A DNA stretch of 64,000 bases, from assembly GCA_037576195.1 (NCBI GenBank), contig CM075102.1, positions 4,464,001 through 4,528,000 on the forward strand, read 5' to 3'. Below, piece after piece: positions 1 through 19,500 of this stretch. The notes beneath the pieces were generated by a model. The model was not told the DNA's origin and made no database searches. It was given only the letters and a program-made list of their open reading frames with translations. A program made the position numbers and the translations under genes. The stretch comes from Phytoseiulus persimilis (Eukaryota > Arthropoda > Arachnida > Mesostigmata > Phytoseiidae). The first letter of the stretch is position 1. Every line of letters starts with the position of its first letter.

Positions 1-4374
<4,374 letters not shown>

Positions 4375-7300
4375 GAGTGATAGTGAATAATGGAAGAAGG
4401 AGATCTCGTTACAAGAATCGAAACGAATGAATTCTAGGCTCTTCCTCGTTTTAATAGAATGATTTACCAAGAAGTATTCCCTCAAATGCAATGTAAAAAA
4501 GCTTGATCGACTCCCACGGACGGGAATCAGCTGGAAGTATCTGTTGTCACCTGATGATTGTCTCTATATGATATTGGAATCTACGGACTGCTACAGCATC
4601 AAAATGTGCGATCGGGACAGATGATTTATAATTATTGACTGCGCTAAGCATTCCAAAGGGAACCGCCGGATGCGCCGGATGAGTCAGATGTGAATTGATA
4701 TAAATTTTTCCAATCAAAAACTACGTCAGCTCTTTCTAATTCATCATTTGTCGTCAACCGATATCCTGTGTCGCCCACCTGGGAAACGCTCCTGCAACAA
4801 ATCGGTCCATCCATCACGTGGCCATTATCTCCTGTTTCTGGGAGGGTTCGATCAAGAGGATATCGAAACACAAGATTCGGACTCCGAACGATCATTTGAG
4901 AGCGAGCAAGGTTTGCCTGTGCCGAGAGAACATGGGGCGGAGTTTTACGGCTTCATCAGAACCATGGCTTCCGAATCCCCCCGAAAGAATCTCCCCACTG
5001 AGTTTTTACGAGGCAAATAAAATGAGGCTCTAAAATCTAACGCGAATAATCGGATAATTGCGAATGTTCGAGAAAGTTTCCATCATCAGGCTCGACGAGT
5101 TAAAAAAAAACAGCGGGGGTACAGGACTATAAATTCCCGCGAGCGTCATTAACCTCGGGGGAATAAAATTTTCCGGTTCGAATGCGCGCGAATCGCAGAG
5201 GAGAATTCGCGCTATATACGATTTAATGTCGATGGGAAGCTTCTCGTCCCAGAATCGACACTTACCGCTGTCGCTGGGTCGATCAGACAGCGGTCGTCGT
5301 CGTTGTGTTCAATCTCAGCAAGATATGATTTCATAAGTTCCGGCGTTCCGCGAACACGCGGGGAAAAACTTCCCACGGAACCGGGAGAGGTAAAGTCGCG
5401 AAACGCTGTTCTGTCGACGGAATCTCGTGTTTTACGGCCTCGGTGACTCCCCACTGATGATTATCGGAACGAGGCGAGGGGTAAAGGTGGGTCCGAAGCC
5501 TTCCTCGCTCGAAAGGAGCATGATCAAGCCTTATTGAATAACGCGTGCCTACCTGGTGGTCATCCCTTTTGATAGGAAGTTTGAGGCTTCCGAGAGTTTT
5601 GGAGCCCACGACGAGAGAGTTTCTTTGATCAGGTGATCTGTCTTCTTGGTCTAAACTTCTGACCTGTTCCATCCCCAACATGGCAGCACTGTACATGGTA
5701 GGCGGATCTACGGAAGGTAGAGCCGACAGACAGGCGACCCGGTGGACCCATGGGTGTAAGGAAACTCTCATAATAGTAATGAACCGTACTTTCGATGGAT
5801 TACAAATATGAGGAGCACATCCTCGCCGCCAGAGACTCCATCACTCAACTCATGGGGGTTCTATGATCTGCTACGCGACTCCAACGACCGTTGAGACAGT
5901 GTTCACCCGATAGATGCGGTCCGCCGTGATCAAAAGATATGTGAGTGTCGGGGCATTTGTCTGAAGTCGGCCGTCGTCGCAACCGCTCATCATGAGTCAC
6001 AACGTTGTCCAGATCCGCCGTCTTTGAGGTCTTATTCAGCATATCGCAGCATCATCTCACCCACGCTTTTACAATCTGAGAGCTCTCGTCGGAATACAAG
6101 CCTGTAGCTCATGGCCATGTTCTGGATTCTAAGCCCAGACAAGCAAGATACCGTACTCATAAATGAGGCGAGTGAACCGGTCGTGATGGCCCTAGGACGA
6201 GGGCTCTGCTCATGCTCAATGTGTTCCGTTCGGATTCTTCTCCCGAACTCCACCCGATACCTCTCATCGTCCTATGCTAGAGCTCTTCGCCCCTTCATCC
6301 GAAAAGGAGTCTTCGACGGGAATTCTTGGATTTTGCGCTCCCAGATCATGGGACCGGCTGAAAGCTGGCGACGGCGATCTCTCGAGATTCGCGTGAGCTG
6401 ACTGCATTCGCCTTGCGTGCATCTTTCGAAAACGAAGAACTTTTTGCAAAACCCGGAGTTCATCACAACGTTACGTCGAGCTAGCATTGCGTGTTATTCA
6501 CTATTAAATTGAAAGTTGCGAACGCGCTCGATCAGACGATTCTCTCCATTTGAATCTCGAGCGATTCCTCGCTTCCGCTCCGCCTCCAAGACGTTTTCCG
6601 CTTCGACATTTCAACAGAGCACCGACAACAATTTTCCCTTTTTCGGTCACGAATATCACTATCTTCTGAACGTCCGTCCTCCACCGTCGGTATCGAGTCT
6701 CCGCTCTTCTGCTTGGGTTCCCCCGTATCTCGTCATCATTGTTTCGCTAACCAGGCAAACGTTGGAATGGCCATCGGCGAGGACGCGTCGATGGACGGCG
6801 ATGGCTGCCGCAGGAACATACCATTCACGTGCAGCCGCGGGACATGCGGAACGTTTGTCCATCGTTTAATGGGGACCCGGACCAAGATAAAGACCTCGCG
6901 CGCGCGCGGTAGAGGAACTTCGCCGCGTTTGTTACAACGCTGGCAGAAAACTCTCTGATGGCGTCGATGATACGCGGAGACGAAGATACGTTATCACCAG
7001 GCCCGCTGAACAAGCGGAATGGAGAGAGAAAAACGGAGCGTGCAGCGGGGAATTCAGGCGAAATAGAGTATCGCGAGCGGCAGTTGACGTGGGTGACTAT
7101 GCGACAAATGTCATCGAATTCCCGGCCGTGAGAAGCCCCTCCTGGAAGTAGACATTTTTTCCAACTCTCGAATGTTCCTTCATTCTCCTGGTTCTCCTTC
7201 GAGAGTTGTGCGTTCTTACTCGTATGTGCCGAAGAACCAGATTCCGCAGATCATCATGTCGATGATGGGCCATCCCTGCTGGGATACTTGGTATCAGCCG

Positions 7301-10300
7301 CTCTGTCCGATGCGATTGGTCGCCTGAAAACCAGGGTGGTAGAGGAAGAAGTTCGATCGAAACGCTCCGATATTTGCAGGAGAGTCCAGGACGGAGGCGC
7401 AGGTCGTCATCAAGCATTAATTGGAGCAGGCATATTTCTCCGGGATAAAAATCGTCCTCTCCCGGATCCGAGGTTAATTTAGCAGGAGTGCGGCGCCAAG
7501 TTAACTGGAGCGCGTGGCTGACGAAGGACGTCGAACCGCATGCTCCCTACGCACCTAGGGGATGCACGTCACGTAGGAAGAACAGGATTCTTGCTGATCA
7601 AGTCACTTCACAACGGATCTGTGCTCCGGAGTCTGATTATCTCAGTTACAGCCCCGGTGACCGCACATCCTTCCGTGTCGCGCGGTCTCACCACTAGGGT
7701 GACCGATACCTCGGCTCCACTGTTGTGTCTCTCGCGAATTACTTTGGGCTCGATTCTAGCACCGCGAATAAAGATTCCGAGAGAATCTCCTGCTACCCGA
7801 CTCCCCGAAACTCTTGTTTCCGCGACGCGAACGATCGGCCAACGCCCTGACCAAACCGGCTACTTCAGCCCTGGTCGACCCAGTACACATATTTCCTGAA
7901 GCATGCGTCTGTACATGCCTGCGACTCGGTCGGAACGACCCGTTGCGAGCATTTTCTAATCGGATGCACCGTCTTCCCTTGATCAGGATTGAAGCAAGTG
8001 TTATGGTTATTGATTGATTGACTGTTACAAGGATGTGTCCGGAGCTCTTGGTTCACACAGGACGTCCCTCGATATCGTTCTTGTGGAAAATAGAGAAAAT
8101 TCTTCTTAGCGGTCCGGTTCCGACACGGGAAAGCTCGCCGAGAGACCGCTCGCGAGCGAACTTCTTGGAGCATGTGCCGCAGACAGGGGGAAGAAACGTG
8201 CAGCACGTCCAAACCACACCTCGACGCAAATACTCCCTTGAAGTAGGCGAATCGTCAACAAGCCCAGGCAGCTCGCGCAGGCGTGTAGCTGCACATGAAT
8301 TCAGAACTTAACTCCGTTCGGAACGATACGGATGACAAGACCAGATGCGCGAGGTTCTGACTCGTTGATCAGCATTGGACATTGGAACTCGGGGAACTTT
8401 CTGCGAGGATCCCGAGAGTCTGGCTCTCCACGGGACCGCGAGGAGCGTCTCCTAGGAGCAATGTCGGCTCCTCCAAACTGAGATGATATTCTACAACTGG
8501 GGTGTGTCCTGTGCCTGAGCAGAAGCCGTGAGTATGGTCGCGTGCGGAACGTTTTGCGCTCCATCAAAGTACCATCATCCGTTTTCGCGACGGGCAAAGG
8601 AAGCGAGGAGTCGCGCGGTGGGAAGCGGCGAGTCGTTCAGGATCGGTTGGAATAATGAATGAGCATGGAACGGAAAACACTGGGTTCTTCATGAGAGGCT
8701 GCCCGGGACGTCGGCGGCGGCTGATTGCGTCTCGGAGACAGTCTTCCATAGCACCATAGATCTTATGCGCTGGAAGCGTCGGAAAGCGGGTGGGCATGAG
8801 CCGAACGGACAGACGGCGAATGAGGAGAAAGCTCGTCACTCGGAAGCGAGGAATCAAGACAGTCGGGGAAATTAATGAGCACGTCGCTCCTCACTAGCAC
8901 AGGAGGCGAGAGCAGTTGCGAAGTTGTTATACCCTTTCTGTTATACCGGGCATCCGTCTCCCAGATACAAGCGACGTGGACGACGTCCATGACATGCTTT
9001 CAGAGTCGACTCCCGACGACCGAATGCGGCCACAACGCACATCTGGACGACCAGCGGGCCGTCCTACAAAGCCGCCGAGAGAGCCTTCGAGGAAAGGATC
9101 CACGGCCGATTCCCATTGAATAGGTCGAAGAAAAGCACCACGGCCACAGGGTTGCGAATACGACGCTATTGGCCGACCGCGTGTGTTTGCGGATGACAGC
9201 ACGAAAAACGTCAAAGAAACGCACAGAAAGCGACATACGGTAGAGTAATTAATCTCATCGGCGCAAGGACCGGCGTCCGAAACGAATCCCAGCCAGACAT
9301 CCTCGGATTGCTAATTACCGAAGACGGATCCAGGAGCGGCTCCGTTTGCGAAAGATTCGCGAGCGGCGTTCCATCCGGATCGACGACCGACAATATGGAG
9401 GTCGCGTGGAGGAGCGCTCTTATCATCTATCGCGAGCTTGTTGACGGTCGAATGGCCCGACGCCTGATTAATGAGTCGCCTCGCAATCATTCTTCATGAA
9501 TTTGTCCGCGCGATATACCTGACCCAAGGCTTTCGGGAGTGCCCCCAGAGCAACCCGAGTGATCCCGGCTTCGTTCGGTTGATATTTTCAAGCCACAATC
9601 CCTCCGGCATATCTGGGAGACTGTTTCAAGGTGAGACGTTTCCAGGGAAGCTCGCCGTCTGAGTGGGAGGCCCTCAGCTTGAGGTCGAAATTGTCCACTG
9701 GATGTGGGTTTCGTCATCTAGTGCTTCCCGCGATGGATACTGGCCTGATATTCAGTGCAAACTCAATCTGATCAAAAACTCCGGTCTTCTCCATCGAACT
9801 CGTGCTTCCCTGAAGAGGCTTGGACCTAGGCTAACGCTCCCATGAATCAGGAGATCGCTCTAGCCAAGGATTTCCATCTCGATAGGAACTCGCATCGACC
9901 GAGATTCGCGCAGCATCCCAACTGAGATGCGAAGGCCGGCGGGTCAAGGGTTTCCGAAAGATCGACAGGTTGACCAGAGCTCGTGGACGGGAGCTCAAGA
10001 TGGTTGCATGCGAGCCAAGTGTAGCGACGCGGAGACACGCGCGTGACGATGCGTGACACCGCGCATCTGCCGTGTCAAGAATGGATCAAACGGTGTCCAC
10101 TCTTCTCAGAACTGTGATCAGCGCTCCCTCGTCCCCAGTCTCACAGGTACGCCGGATGTGAGATCGTGCGTGAGACCAGAGTCAATGCACGGGTGACAAC
10201 CTGGCTACCCAGATCGAAGCCGAGTGATCCACCCCAAGGAATGAGTAGCCGCAGCTCCATCCGGAATGAGAGTCTCCTCCTCCCTTCCGCTCGGAATCAG

Positions 10301-13300
10301 ACTCGAGTCCTTTCTCAAGTTCGCGGTCCGCACGAATTCCCGCACGGGATTCCGCCCGCCCCAATTAAAAGTTCATGTGACAGAGCCTGTAGTGTCTGCA
10401 TTAATGACGTTGTCAGCGTCGAAGTTGGGCTAGATGCTCGCTTGCTATTGCCACCAACGTTGTGTCGTCCTGGCACACTCCGTCTTTCCGATAGATATGG
10501 GTAATGAGGCGTCGGTCGCTCGCAACCCGCTGTGGCGCGGGACACGCCTATAGGTAGATACTGCGAGGTCCAAGCCGCCCCGACGCGACGCAAACCAAGG
10601 CCTGCTGGGGAGAAAGTGTCAGCGGCCACGATGGATCATCGCAAAGCTAACTCGCGGAGGCCTTTGTCTGGACCAAACAATGCTCGTGCCCTTGGTTTCG
10701 CTCTCCCCCTTCGCCCGCCACCAGCAAAACATTGAGTCGAGCTTCTACTTGTGAACGGAGAATATCGTCGAGCTGACCTCCGTCCGCGTCGTCAAAACCT
10801 TAAGCGGAGAGGATTATTTTACAAAACCTCGTGCCCGCTCCAACCGAAAGCTTTCCGGACGTGAAACCGTCACTATCGCTGAGATGAAATGAATCCTGCG
10901 ATGGGGCCGAATTCGCGCGGTCGAGCTGATACGAATAATACAAATCTTCGATCGGACCCGCAGAATGAGTTCGATGAATTTTTTATGTTGGGGGGCAGAG
11001 AGACGTGGCCGATCACCTGGTGCTCCGTCGGATGTCGATGAAGCCGAATCGGAGACAAGATAATTACGCCCAAATTCCGCCCGATCCGCGAGGTCAATCC
11101 TGTTGACGGATGACTCGAGCGCCCGCCCAAACACCGGCTTTTCAGCTAACTTCATCGCCTGGCAGAGTTCGCGATCGGTCCCATCGAGGGAGAGCCCCAG
11201 ACCACATCATGTAAGTGACTCATTGTGTGGAATGGAAAGCTCGATGATCGAGATGACAAGGATGTTGGGATTCGCGCTCGAACTCATTTGGAATCGTTAT
11301 TCAGACGAGCATTCACGACGATGCGCCTGCGAGTATTATGAGGCAGTTTGAGGTTGAGAATGCCGTCGGCTCAAACTCCGCGAACGAGGAATGACCAGCG
11401 TCGCACCTGCGCAAACTATTTCGCAAGTTTTCTGATTCCGATCCGGAGCCAGGGTTCCAACGTCATCATATCTACTGTCGGAGAAATGCTGATTTGAGCG
11501 GATCGCTCCGTTGCGGTTTGAGTAGAGTGACTGCCTCGCTTCCTCTTCTTTGATGACGGATTGGTCTTTACTCACAGAAGCTCCTTTTGGACTCCATCGC
11601 TTCTCCTTAAACTGTTCGCTTTCAGCTGGCGTCTGGTTGGTTCTTTCCTCCTGTTTTTCCCGCAGCCGTTGCCGCTTCCCATGTGCTCCTGTCATCTCAT
11701 CGTGCTGTCCTCCTTCCTGGCTGCGAGGAGAAGCACATAAACGAATTTGCTGCGAACTCGGCTCAGCCGAAACTTCAAATGGGATCTGAACATCCATGGA
11801 GTATTGTGCTCTTCGCTCGAGTGAATCGAGTGCCCGCCGCCGATCGACAACCGATCTAATCCGTATTAACGCATTTCCGGAGCTTTTGAACGAAACTCAA
11901 TAAAGAGCGAGTTCAAGCTCGGCGATTCGCCCTCATTGAAGAACTGGAAATTTTCTGCTTCTCATGTTCGTTTTGGACTGACTCCGCTCGGGGAATCCCG
12001 GAAAATAGTGCTCAATCTCCTGCAGATTGAGAAAGCCTCGGGGGTGGACTCCCCTGCCTGCGCGGCCAACAGGTTAGCCCGCTCAACAAGGATCACGATT
12101 TTCTCCGTGGGCCTGTTCGAGGCCATAAAACTACATCGTTCTCTTGATACAAGCTCGCCCCTCCACTCATTCACTCACCCGCCAACAACATCTCGGAACA
12201 GCTGCTGCAAGGCGTCGCTGTTTGCCCAGAACATCGGCATGTTCCGTATATTGGGCTTTTGAACTCTACTCTCGTATATATATATATTCTTTCCGCTCAA
12301 TTAGCCGCTTCGGGATCGTGAAACTGGAGCGGCAAAAAATTGCGGGTATAACGGCCGAGTCGATAGAGTGTTTGATCGTTGAAACGCATTCTCTCCATTG
12401 CTTCCCTTTGCAGAATCCAGCGCTGGTCGGGAATGCCGTGACGGATTGGCACACTGTCAGACACTTCGGTGGATCTCGCTCCTCTACGTGCCGAGAGCGT
12501 TCCGAACTCATCGAAGATGTGTCGCGAGCGAGGCGGTCTCCCAGAGTGCCCTTGCCACAACAATCTGACTGCGACGAGCGATCACAGTTGGGAGGATCAC
12601 GGAGTCGGGACTTAGCCACATGTGTCCCTTACATATCACAGAGAACTGGTTCTCTCGTGCAGAACGTACAGCGCGAACGTAGTCTCAGGTCGACCCCACG
12701 GAAGATTCGCTCAGTCAGCCAGAGCTTGGTGTCTTTCTCAAATCTGTCCTCAAATCCTCGGAGTTCGGTTTCGCAGAGCTCACAAGGAACTGACGAGAAC
12801 GGTATTGAGATTATTTTCCTCAATAACACTTGGGTGTTTGGCGCCGGTTAGAGTTGAATCCAAGGCGCGGCGACATCCTAGCTTTGGCTACCAGGCGTCG
12901 GTTTCAGCTCCTTCGCGGCGAGAAACACTCTCGTTCGGGAAGGTTCTCAGAAAATGAACGCCTCATCTCGGTCCTGGTCCGAATGTCTGTCCGCTCCGTG
13001 TTCGATGCTCTTCGAGAACCGCCTCTCAAGTGAGCCAGGACTCACGTGAAGAAGATCTGTGCAGGAATGAAGCCTGGATTCGGAAGTCGATATGAGGAAC
13101 CCTTCCCCGAAAGTTTATTGCGTTTGAACACACGCGCGTGCACGAACCGATGGACGTACGGACGAGCGAATCTACATTTGCATACGGCTGCATGTAGACT
13201 TGCTGCATGGCCCATTTAATACGGCTTTGCACTCAGATTGCTTTCTCTCGGTTTCCCTTTTCGGTTGCTTATTCGATTTGTCCGCAGAGGCAGTAGTAAC

Positions 13301-16300
13301 GGCGTCTCCTTCTTCCGGCGCACAACTTCCTGCGGGAGACGACCGAGCGGCCGAAAGAGGAAGAACCTCAACGGGCGACGACGAAGGCGGCAACGACGAA
13401 GCAGTGTCCCTGTTTTTCTCTGTTGGTCGACTCGACTGCCGGCTCGTTGGCTGGATCCGTTCGCGCCTACTTCTGAATGGAGGCGCCTACAAACATTTGG
13501 CCTTGACTTCGGCCCGTCGAACGATACATCTCGCCGTTCGACTGCGTTCCTACCCTCCTGAATGTCTGTCGATCCGGGTCTCTTTGGCTCCGTGCATGAA
13601 TGTATACGCGGACGAGCGGGTTTTCCCCGGATGCAGTGGTAGAAATATTCTTGTTCGACTCGCCCCGTCTCCTACGATGCGCGCTCCCGGGAATCTTTGT
13701 GAAAGTTCGAATAACTCTCGGAACGAATGTTGGCAGAACCGTTCTCTCCGGAAAACCCGATGGCACTCGAGGTTCAGCTGCGAACAAGCCCGGCGGGCTG
13801 GTCTCATTTTCCAGCGCAATCCCATGAGCGATTTGCCGGAAGGAGGGCCGAGGTGGATTCCATTCATCTGTTTGATGGACCACCACATGACGCCACGAGC
13901 AGGTTACGCTCTTGGGCGATCCCAGTGCGTGGAGTTCAGTGCTTTGCATTCCCAGACCTCTGCGGAGCCTCCTCGGGGCTATTCGGGAGACGCGGACCAT
14001 CTGTCTCACGTCCTTGACGAGGCAGAGGTCCCTGCTCCACCCAGTTTGTAATTGGCGCTGCTGAAGCTGATAAGCTATTCAGAACAGGCGGAGGGGCATA
14101 AAACAATGTGGGGTATTCGTTCGCCTTCCGAGACGGTTGGAGCTATTCTATTATTCATAAAGGTAGCTATCGTTTGGGCCCATGTAGCCCATCGGAGCAA
14201 AAGGGCTAGTTTTTATGGTGGTCGAGTTAGGTCGTCGTCTCTCGCTCAATACCGCAGGATCGCACTCCAAAGACGCTTCACTGGCCAGACCATGTTGATT
14301 CGTTGTCCACAACGGCCGTTTCCAGAAGTTTCAAGAGCCCGGCGGTCACGTGAGCGTGGACGAGGAAGAACCCGGACGGCTTCCGTGCGGGTCGCGAGTC
14401 GTACTGCTGAGTGAGTCCGGATCGCTGGCGAGTTCTCTCCCTGAGCGGACAGGGCTCTAAGAGGAACGCGGTCCCTGCGCCAGTACTGAACGGTTCAAGT
14501 CGCTCCTGTGAAACGCGCGACAAGTTCCCCTGGTTTCCCTGACCGGCGAGTTTGGATCTGCACGACAGGACGGGAGACTGGTTTCTCAGCACACCGCTGT
14601 CGTCCTGAGTTGATTACATGCTAATGCAGGCGGAGCACTAACTCAATATGGCAAGAGGAAAGGAAGGCTCTTCCGCCAACGCCCGAGAGAAACTCATTCG
14701 GGAAAGACTTCCAACACAAGGGCAACTGCAGCTTCCGCTAAAACGAATCAACCGGCCTGGCGCGCTCATGTTGCTGGGAAGGGCGTTGTGGCCGTCTAGC
14801 AAAGCTCACGAGTCGGCGAACGTGTCGCAATGCGAACCGAGGGAAGAATCCGAAGCACCCAATCGGACAGAGCAGCTCCACCGAACCCGGGGCTCACTCG
14901 TTTTCCAGATGGCGTTCGATCCGGACCCGACACGGCGCCGTCGCTCCGAACGGACGATGAGGTGAACCCGGTTAGGCTCGATACGAACGTTCGATGTGAA
15001 TTCGAAACCGAGCCGGGAAGTGGCTTTTCGGAGGGCCACGCGGAGCCTGTCCATTGGACACGCTGTCCACTTTCGTTGGAGCGGAAACCCCAGACGCTCC
15101 GCTCGTATGGGACGGTACGATGAGATGGCTGTTGAAATCGAAATCTGAGCACTAGCATCCAACTCCCCGATCTCATGCTCCTCGGCGCTCGAGAAGTAAA
15201 TTCTGGAACTAACTTTCAACGTTGACATCGGAGTCGACTCCTTCCGGAAGGTGGGAAACGCTCGGTCATCGACGACCAGAGTTCAGGTGGAATCTCATTC
15301 TCCTGATCGAAGGGCTCACCGGTAGTTGACATAACGGCGGTGCTGTTCATACCTCATCGCCACCTTAGCCACCCAGCTTGAAACCCGTGGGCGCTCCAAG
15401 CTAGAAGAAGGACTTGAGATTTGGTCCATCGGATGAGGCAGAGAGGGGAGATTCGTTCATTTTTTGAGGGCAACTCACAGAGAGGAGATTCACAAAAGAA
15501 ACTGTGGCTGCGAGAGAAAAAAACAACAATGAGCGAAGATTTTTCTGTTCTAGCGGATGTGCCGAAACTGATTGTAATCCGTTGAGAACCCGGAAGGCCG
15601 AAAAACCTTTTAACTCGTTTTGATAGTCGAGCGGATCCAGCCATGCTTCTATGTACAGCACGGAGTCCAAGAGACTGGACGTCCATAGGCAAGAAGGGAC
15701 TGGAAGATATATTACACAACTTGAATGAGAACAATTGGCTGTGGGGGAAGACTCTTCTCTCCAGCTCGAACGGGGGCATCGGCTTCTGCTGCGAGCTTGC
15801 CGCGCTTTATCCACAATCACTACAGCTGCGGAATCTATGCACATGGAATCTTTGAGAAGGCGGTGACGCTCCTCTCCATCGCGTATCAACTGACGAAGTT
15901 TCATCGGAGTCGAGCACTATAATTGGAGCAAGGCGAACTTTCTGATGCCGGAAGATCGCGGAAGATCCACTTTAAAGACAGGGCAGGAGCATGAAGTTTC
16001 CCGTTTCCTGATACATCCGAGCCCCATCCAATACGCGGGTTCCAAGCTCATCGTGATTCTCTCGGTATCTTCTGGCTCGCTGACCGAGAGCTCCTCAGTC
16101 GGACTCAGGCTTGTGCTTACCAACCCGTGACTCCCCTCAAACATCCGATAGATCATCGATCAGGGACCTCCGCAACTCTGATACTCGCTGGCATCATTTA
16201 GATACACAGTTCCACCTTCATATTGATCCACTCGGTGTCCTAAGGCTCATGGAGCATGTGCAGCTTGTCGGTCTTTGTTCTATGCATGGAAGCTTAGCTC

Positions 16301-16531
16301 AATCCGCTTGACCGCCGAAAATAGGGGAGTGTCTTCGGCCCACCGGAGTTTCGTTTCGGTCAAACGAGTTTTCGTTGCAATCGTTTTCGGCTCATCGGGG
16401 GGACGAATAATCTTTGTGAAGTACACAGATGGATCTTTATCGAGAAGTATTTTAATCGAGTACAGAAGCCGATGATTTACCTAGAAACGAATATGAACGG
16501 TTGCAATCACACTAATCCTAAGAGCAGGCTA
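4375..16531. other. Gene-poor stretch after MYCBP2, including its 3' UTR
   Basis: The first 0.6-0.8 kb is probably MYCBP2 3' UTR. Beyond that I found only short open frames on both strands, of the length expected by chance at this base composition, and no protein family I recognise. A 283-codon frame at 13200-14051 lacks an early ATG and any recognisable motif. This part may be intergenic or long intron. Confidence 0.5.
5016..5021 (+). terminator. Candidate polyadenylation signal for MYCBP2
   Basis: This is the first canonical AATAAA on the + strand after the MYCBP2 stop, about 640 bp downstream. A second AATAAA lies at 5162-5167. Either could end the transcript; no transcript evidence is available. 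Confidence 0.4.
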
Positions 16532-16564
16532 CCTGTAGGGAGGCACGCAGGGCCTCCCTACAGG
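16532..16564. repeat. Perfect 13-bp inverted repeat (hairpin) with 7-base loop
   Basis: CCTGTAGGGAGGC at 16532-16544 is followed by the loop ACGCAGG and by GCCTCCCTACAGG at 16552-16564. It begins a roughly 300-bp patch that reads differently from its surroundings. It could be a relic of a small transposable element or a structured RNA. I find no matching copy elsewhere in the window. Confidence 0.6.
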
Positions 16565-19500
16565 CTATTTGGGAATGCTGCCAAATCCGCCCCTGACGGG
16601 GAGGTAAACCGCTTAATAAGTAGTATTAAATCGCAAACCTCCCGGCTGATCAAGGGGGAAGTTCCAATTATAGGTCGATCGTCCTTTATAGGGAAATACC
16701 GCCAACAGCTTGATGGGCGGGAAGTGGAAGGGACGGGGATCTGGAAGTCGGGTAAGGGAAACCGCTCCCGGATAGGGGGAAAGCTCGATGAGCTTACCGC
16801 ACTTATTCGAACGGTGTGCACAATTATTTCCACTTCTCTAGCAAACCCGTGAGAACGTGAGGTATTTTTATGCGGACGTCGGAAAAGTGCAAAAACCTGT
16901 TCTTAGTCCTCCTTGCCACACGCTGCGCAGCCAACTTGCCGAGCAGACCTCCCCGCCGGGTGTGTGGACGGGGAAACCGACGAGCCGAAACGAATTCCCC
17001 GTTTTCAAGAACTCGGCTGCGGTCCGTCTCACTCTGAAATGAACTTCCCGGTTCGAGGTGTTCCCGATCCGCCACGCGGGAACCGCCTGGAGGAACTTTT
17101 AAGGTATTCCCGCTCCCTTCGTTCCCAGACCGCTCCCCAAACGACCCGTACCCACAGAGTTCTCGTGAATCTGAGTCACATGAGAGTCATGTCAAATCAA
17201 GTCCGACAGCCGAAGAACTCCTAATCATGGTCACGAACCGTGAGTCTCACACAACTTCCCGCATCATTCCTCACTCGGCTTCCGCGAGTCAGAACTGGCG
17301 CCACCCTCGCTCGGCGGTGTCTCGGAGTTCTTGTTTGATTCATTTGAAATTGGAAATAAGCAAGCTCATTATCGTCTGCTACGCTGATTGGCCGTGGAGT
17401 CGTGAGTCTGCGATCGACGCAACTTGACACCTCTGTTTTGCTCCGGCTTCGCTCACAACAATCGATGGAGAAACGACGCCGGCGGCGGCGGCGACGACGA
17501 CGACGACGCGGTATCGTATTTCGAGCGTCATGTTACTTTAGGCCGACGAACACGCGGGAGCGTCCACTCAGAATTTTCTCCGCATCTCCTCAGCCTCGGA
17601 AGGAGCCGACGGAGCAGGGTTTCCTGATCAGAATTTGCGGAACCGACTCCGCGATTCTGTGGACTGACTCACTTAACGAAAGTATGATTGGATCCGAACT
17701 CGTCGTCTCTCGTGGGGTTCAAGATCGAAGTATCAAACCTCGGTCGCAGTTCTGAGGTTCAATCAAAGATGAGATTCGCCAACGAATATGTCGTTCCGAT
17801 TCGGCTCTAGACGAAGCCTCGAGTCGGAACAGTGCTGCAACTGCACCGGACGGAAACAAGATCAGGAAGAAAGTGATTCTAAAAGAAGTGCTCGATATTG
17901 GATGAGACCGGAGACAGGGAGGAAGAGTAGAGGAAGGAATTTGCTGAAAAGATTACCGCCGCCGGAGCGGCTGCCTTCGCTTATCTTGCCTACCAACGGA
18001 GAAAGAATGAGACGTCACAGCCAGCTTTTAATCTCGCTCTTTGTGTGCTGCGGGAAGTCCTTGGGGAAGGTTTCCTACGAACGAATCGCCCAACCTCTGT
18101 CCGGCTTCCGTCGCCACACGTGTAAGTCCCCTCGGTGCGCTGACCGGAGCTCATTGAGGAGATCCGGGTGAAGTTTGTAACGAATACTTACGTAGATCCC
18201 GGAACTCGTGAATTTTCATCGAGGTTTCCCCTCGGCCTCTGATTCTTCCCGTCTCCTCACCGTCGCGCCTCCGAGACGATCTGTCTCAGAAACTTGGACT
18301 CCCACGGACAGAAGAGGGATGGTTTGACACAACAGCTGATGATTTCTCGATCACGTTCTGCACCGGGTTTCCTGAATGGAATCTGTGATATTTGTCGAAC
18401 CAGAGTGAAGCATCGTTTCAACGAGATCCCAAAACAACGAACACACTCCTTGTTTTTCTCGGCGTTCCTAGATTCAATGTCGGAAAACGAGGATATCGTC
18501 ACAACGGGATCATCTCGCTCCTTTCGGTCCAGTGGAGCCCACGGTGGAAGTTATCTCTCTCGCTACAAAGAAGTTGTCGAGTTTACCAGCGGGTCTCGGC
18601 GGCCTCGGGTTCCTCTATGGAATTTCGTCCACGTCGGAGACATGACAGGTGATGCAGAGATCTTCCACCGAACACTTTCGAACCGTTTCGTCTGAATAGA
18701 CGAACTAAAAATGTACTCATTCGGAACTTACCGATTCATGGCACGATCCCATCCAAGGACGCTTCCTCTGTCGCTCAGGTCGAGCAACATTGATTGCCAT
18801 CTGATTTCCGATGGAAAAACTCTCCTCTCCTCGCGATCTGCGTTACATCTCTTTCGTATCCGATTCCGCTCCGCGATTCTTCCCGAGTTTCGAGCCAGAA
18901 CTTCTCGTAGCCCGACCGCGAGATCCGCGCGAACCGACTCCAATCTGTGACATGGCACCTGGACGTTTTCGTCTAGGGGATGGAGAAGGCATGGAATCAT
19001 GCTTAGGCTTGCTGCAAAGTACGGGAGGGCGACGACCTGGTGGCAGCGAGAACGAGAAAACTCCACAGCACGGTATGACCGACCCGTCCTTCAAGTTTCC
19101 ACACGCCGACCGACCGACCGACGGTCCGTCCATAAAGTCGGGAGGAGAAAGTAGAGGATTCGTGTGCATACACTCTAGCATCATCCGTCTGATGTCCGCA
19201 GTCCTTTCTCTCCCGGGATCCCGCTGTGGGTCACTCCGCCTTATCGGCGAATATTCCCTCACCGACCTCTGGTAGACAACTCGGGAGCCGATCTCTGGAA
19301 TCGAAGTGCAGCTGGATCTCTCTTCGCTACTTCAAACGTTACGAGGAGTCGTGTTCCATCTGCCCATCCTCGTCAACGAGCCAGATCATGATGCCGATAG
19401 CAATGACCCGGGGGCCTTGTTACGGATGGATCCGGTGGATAACTCATCGATCACTCACTGAGGAGCATATCTCATGATGCGAAGTGTTCGCATCAGAACA

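Noticed and set aside
13200-14051. 283-codon + strand open frame
   Set aside because: No ATG until about codon 134, no recognisable motif, and long frames on the opposite strand. This length can occur by chance in 64 kb at about 50% GC.
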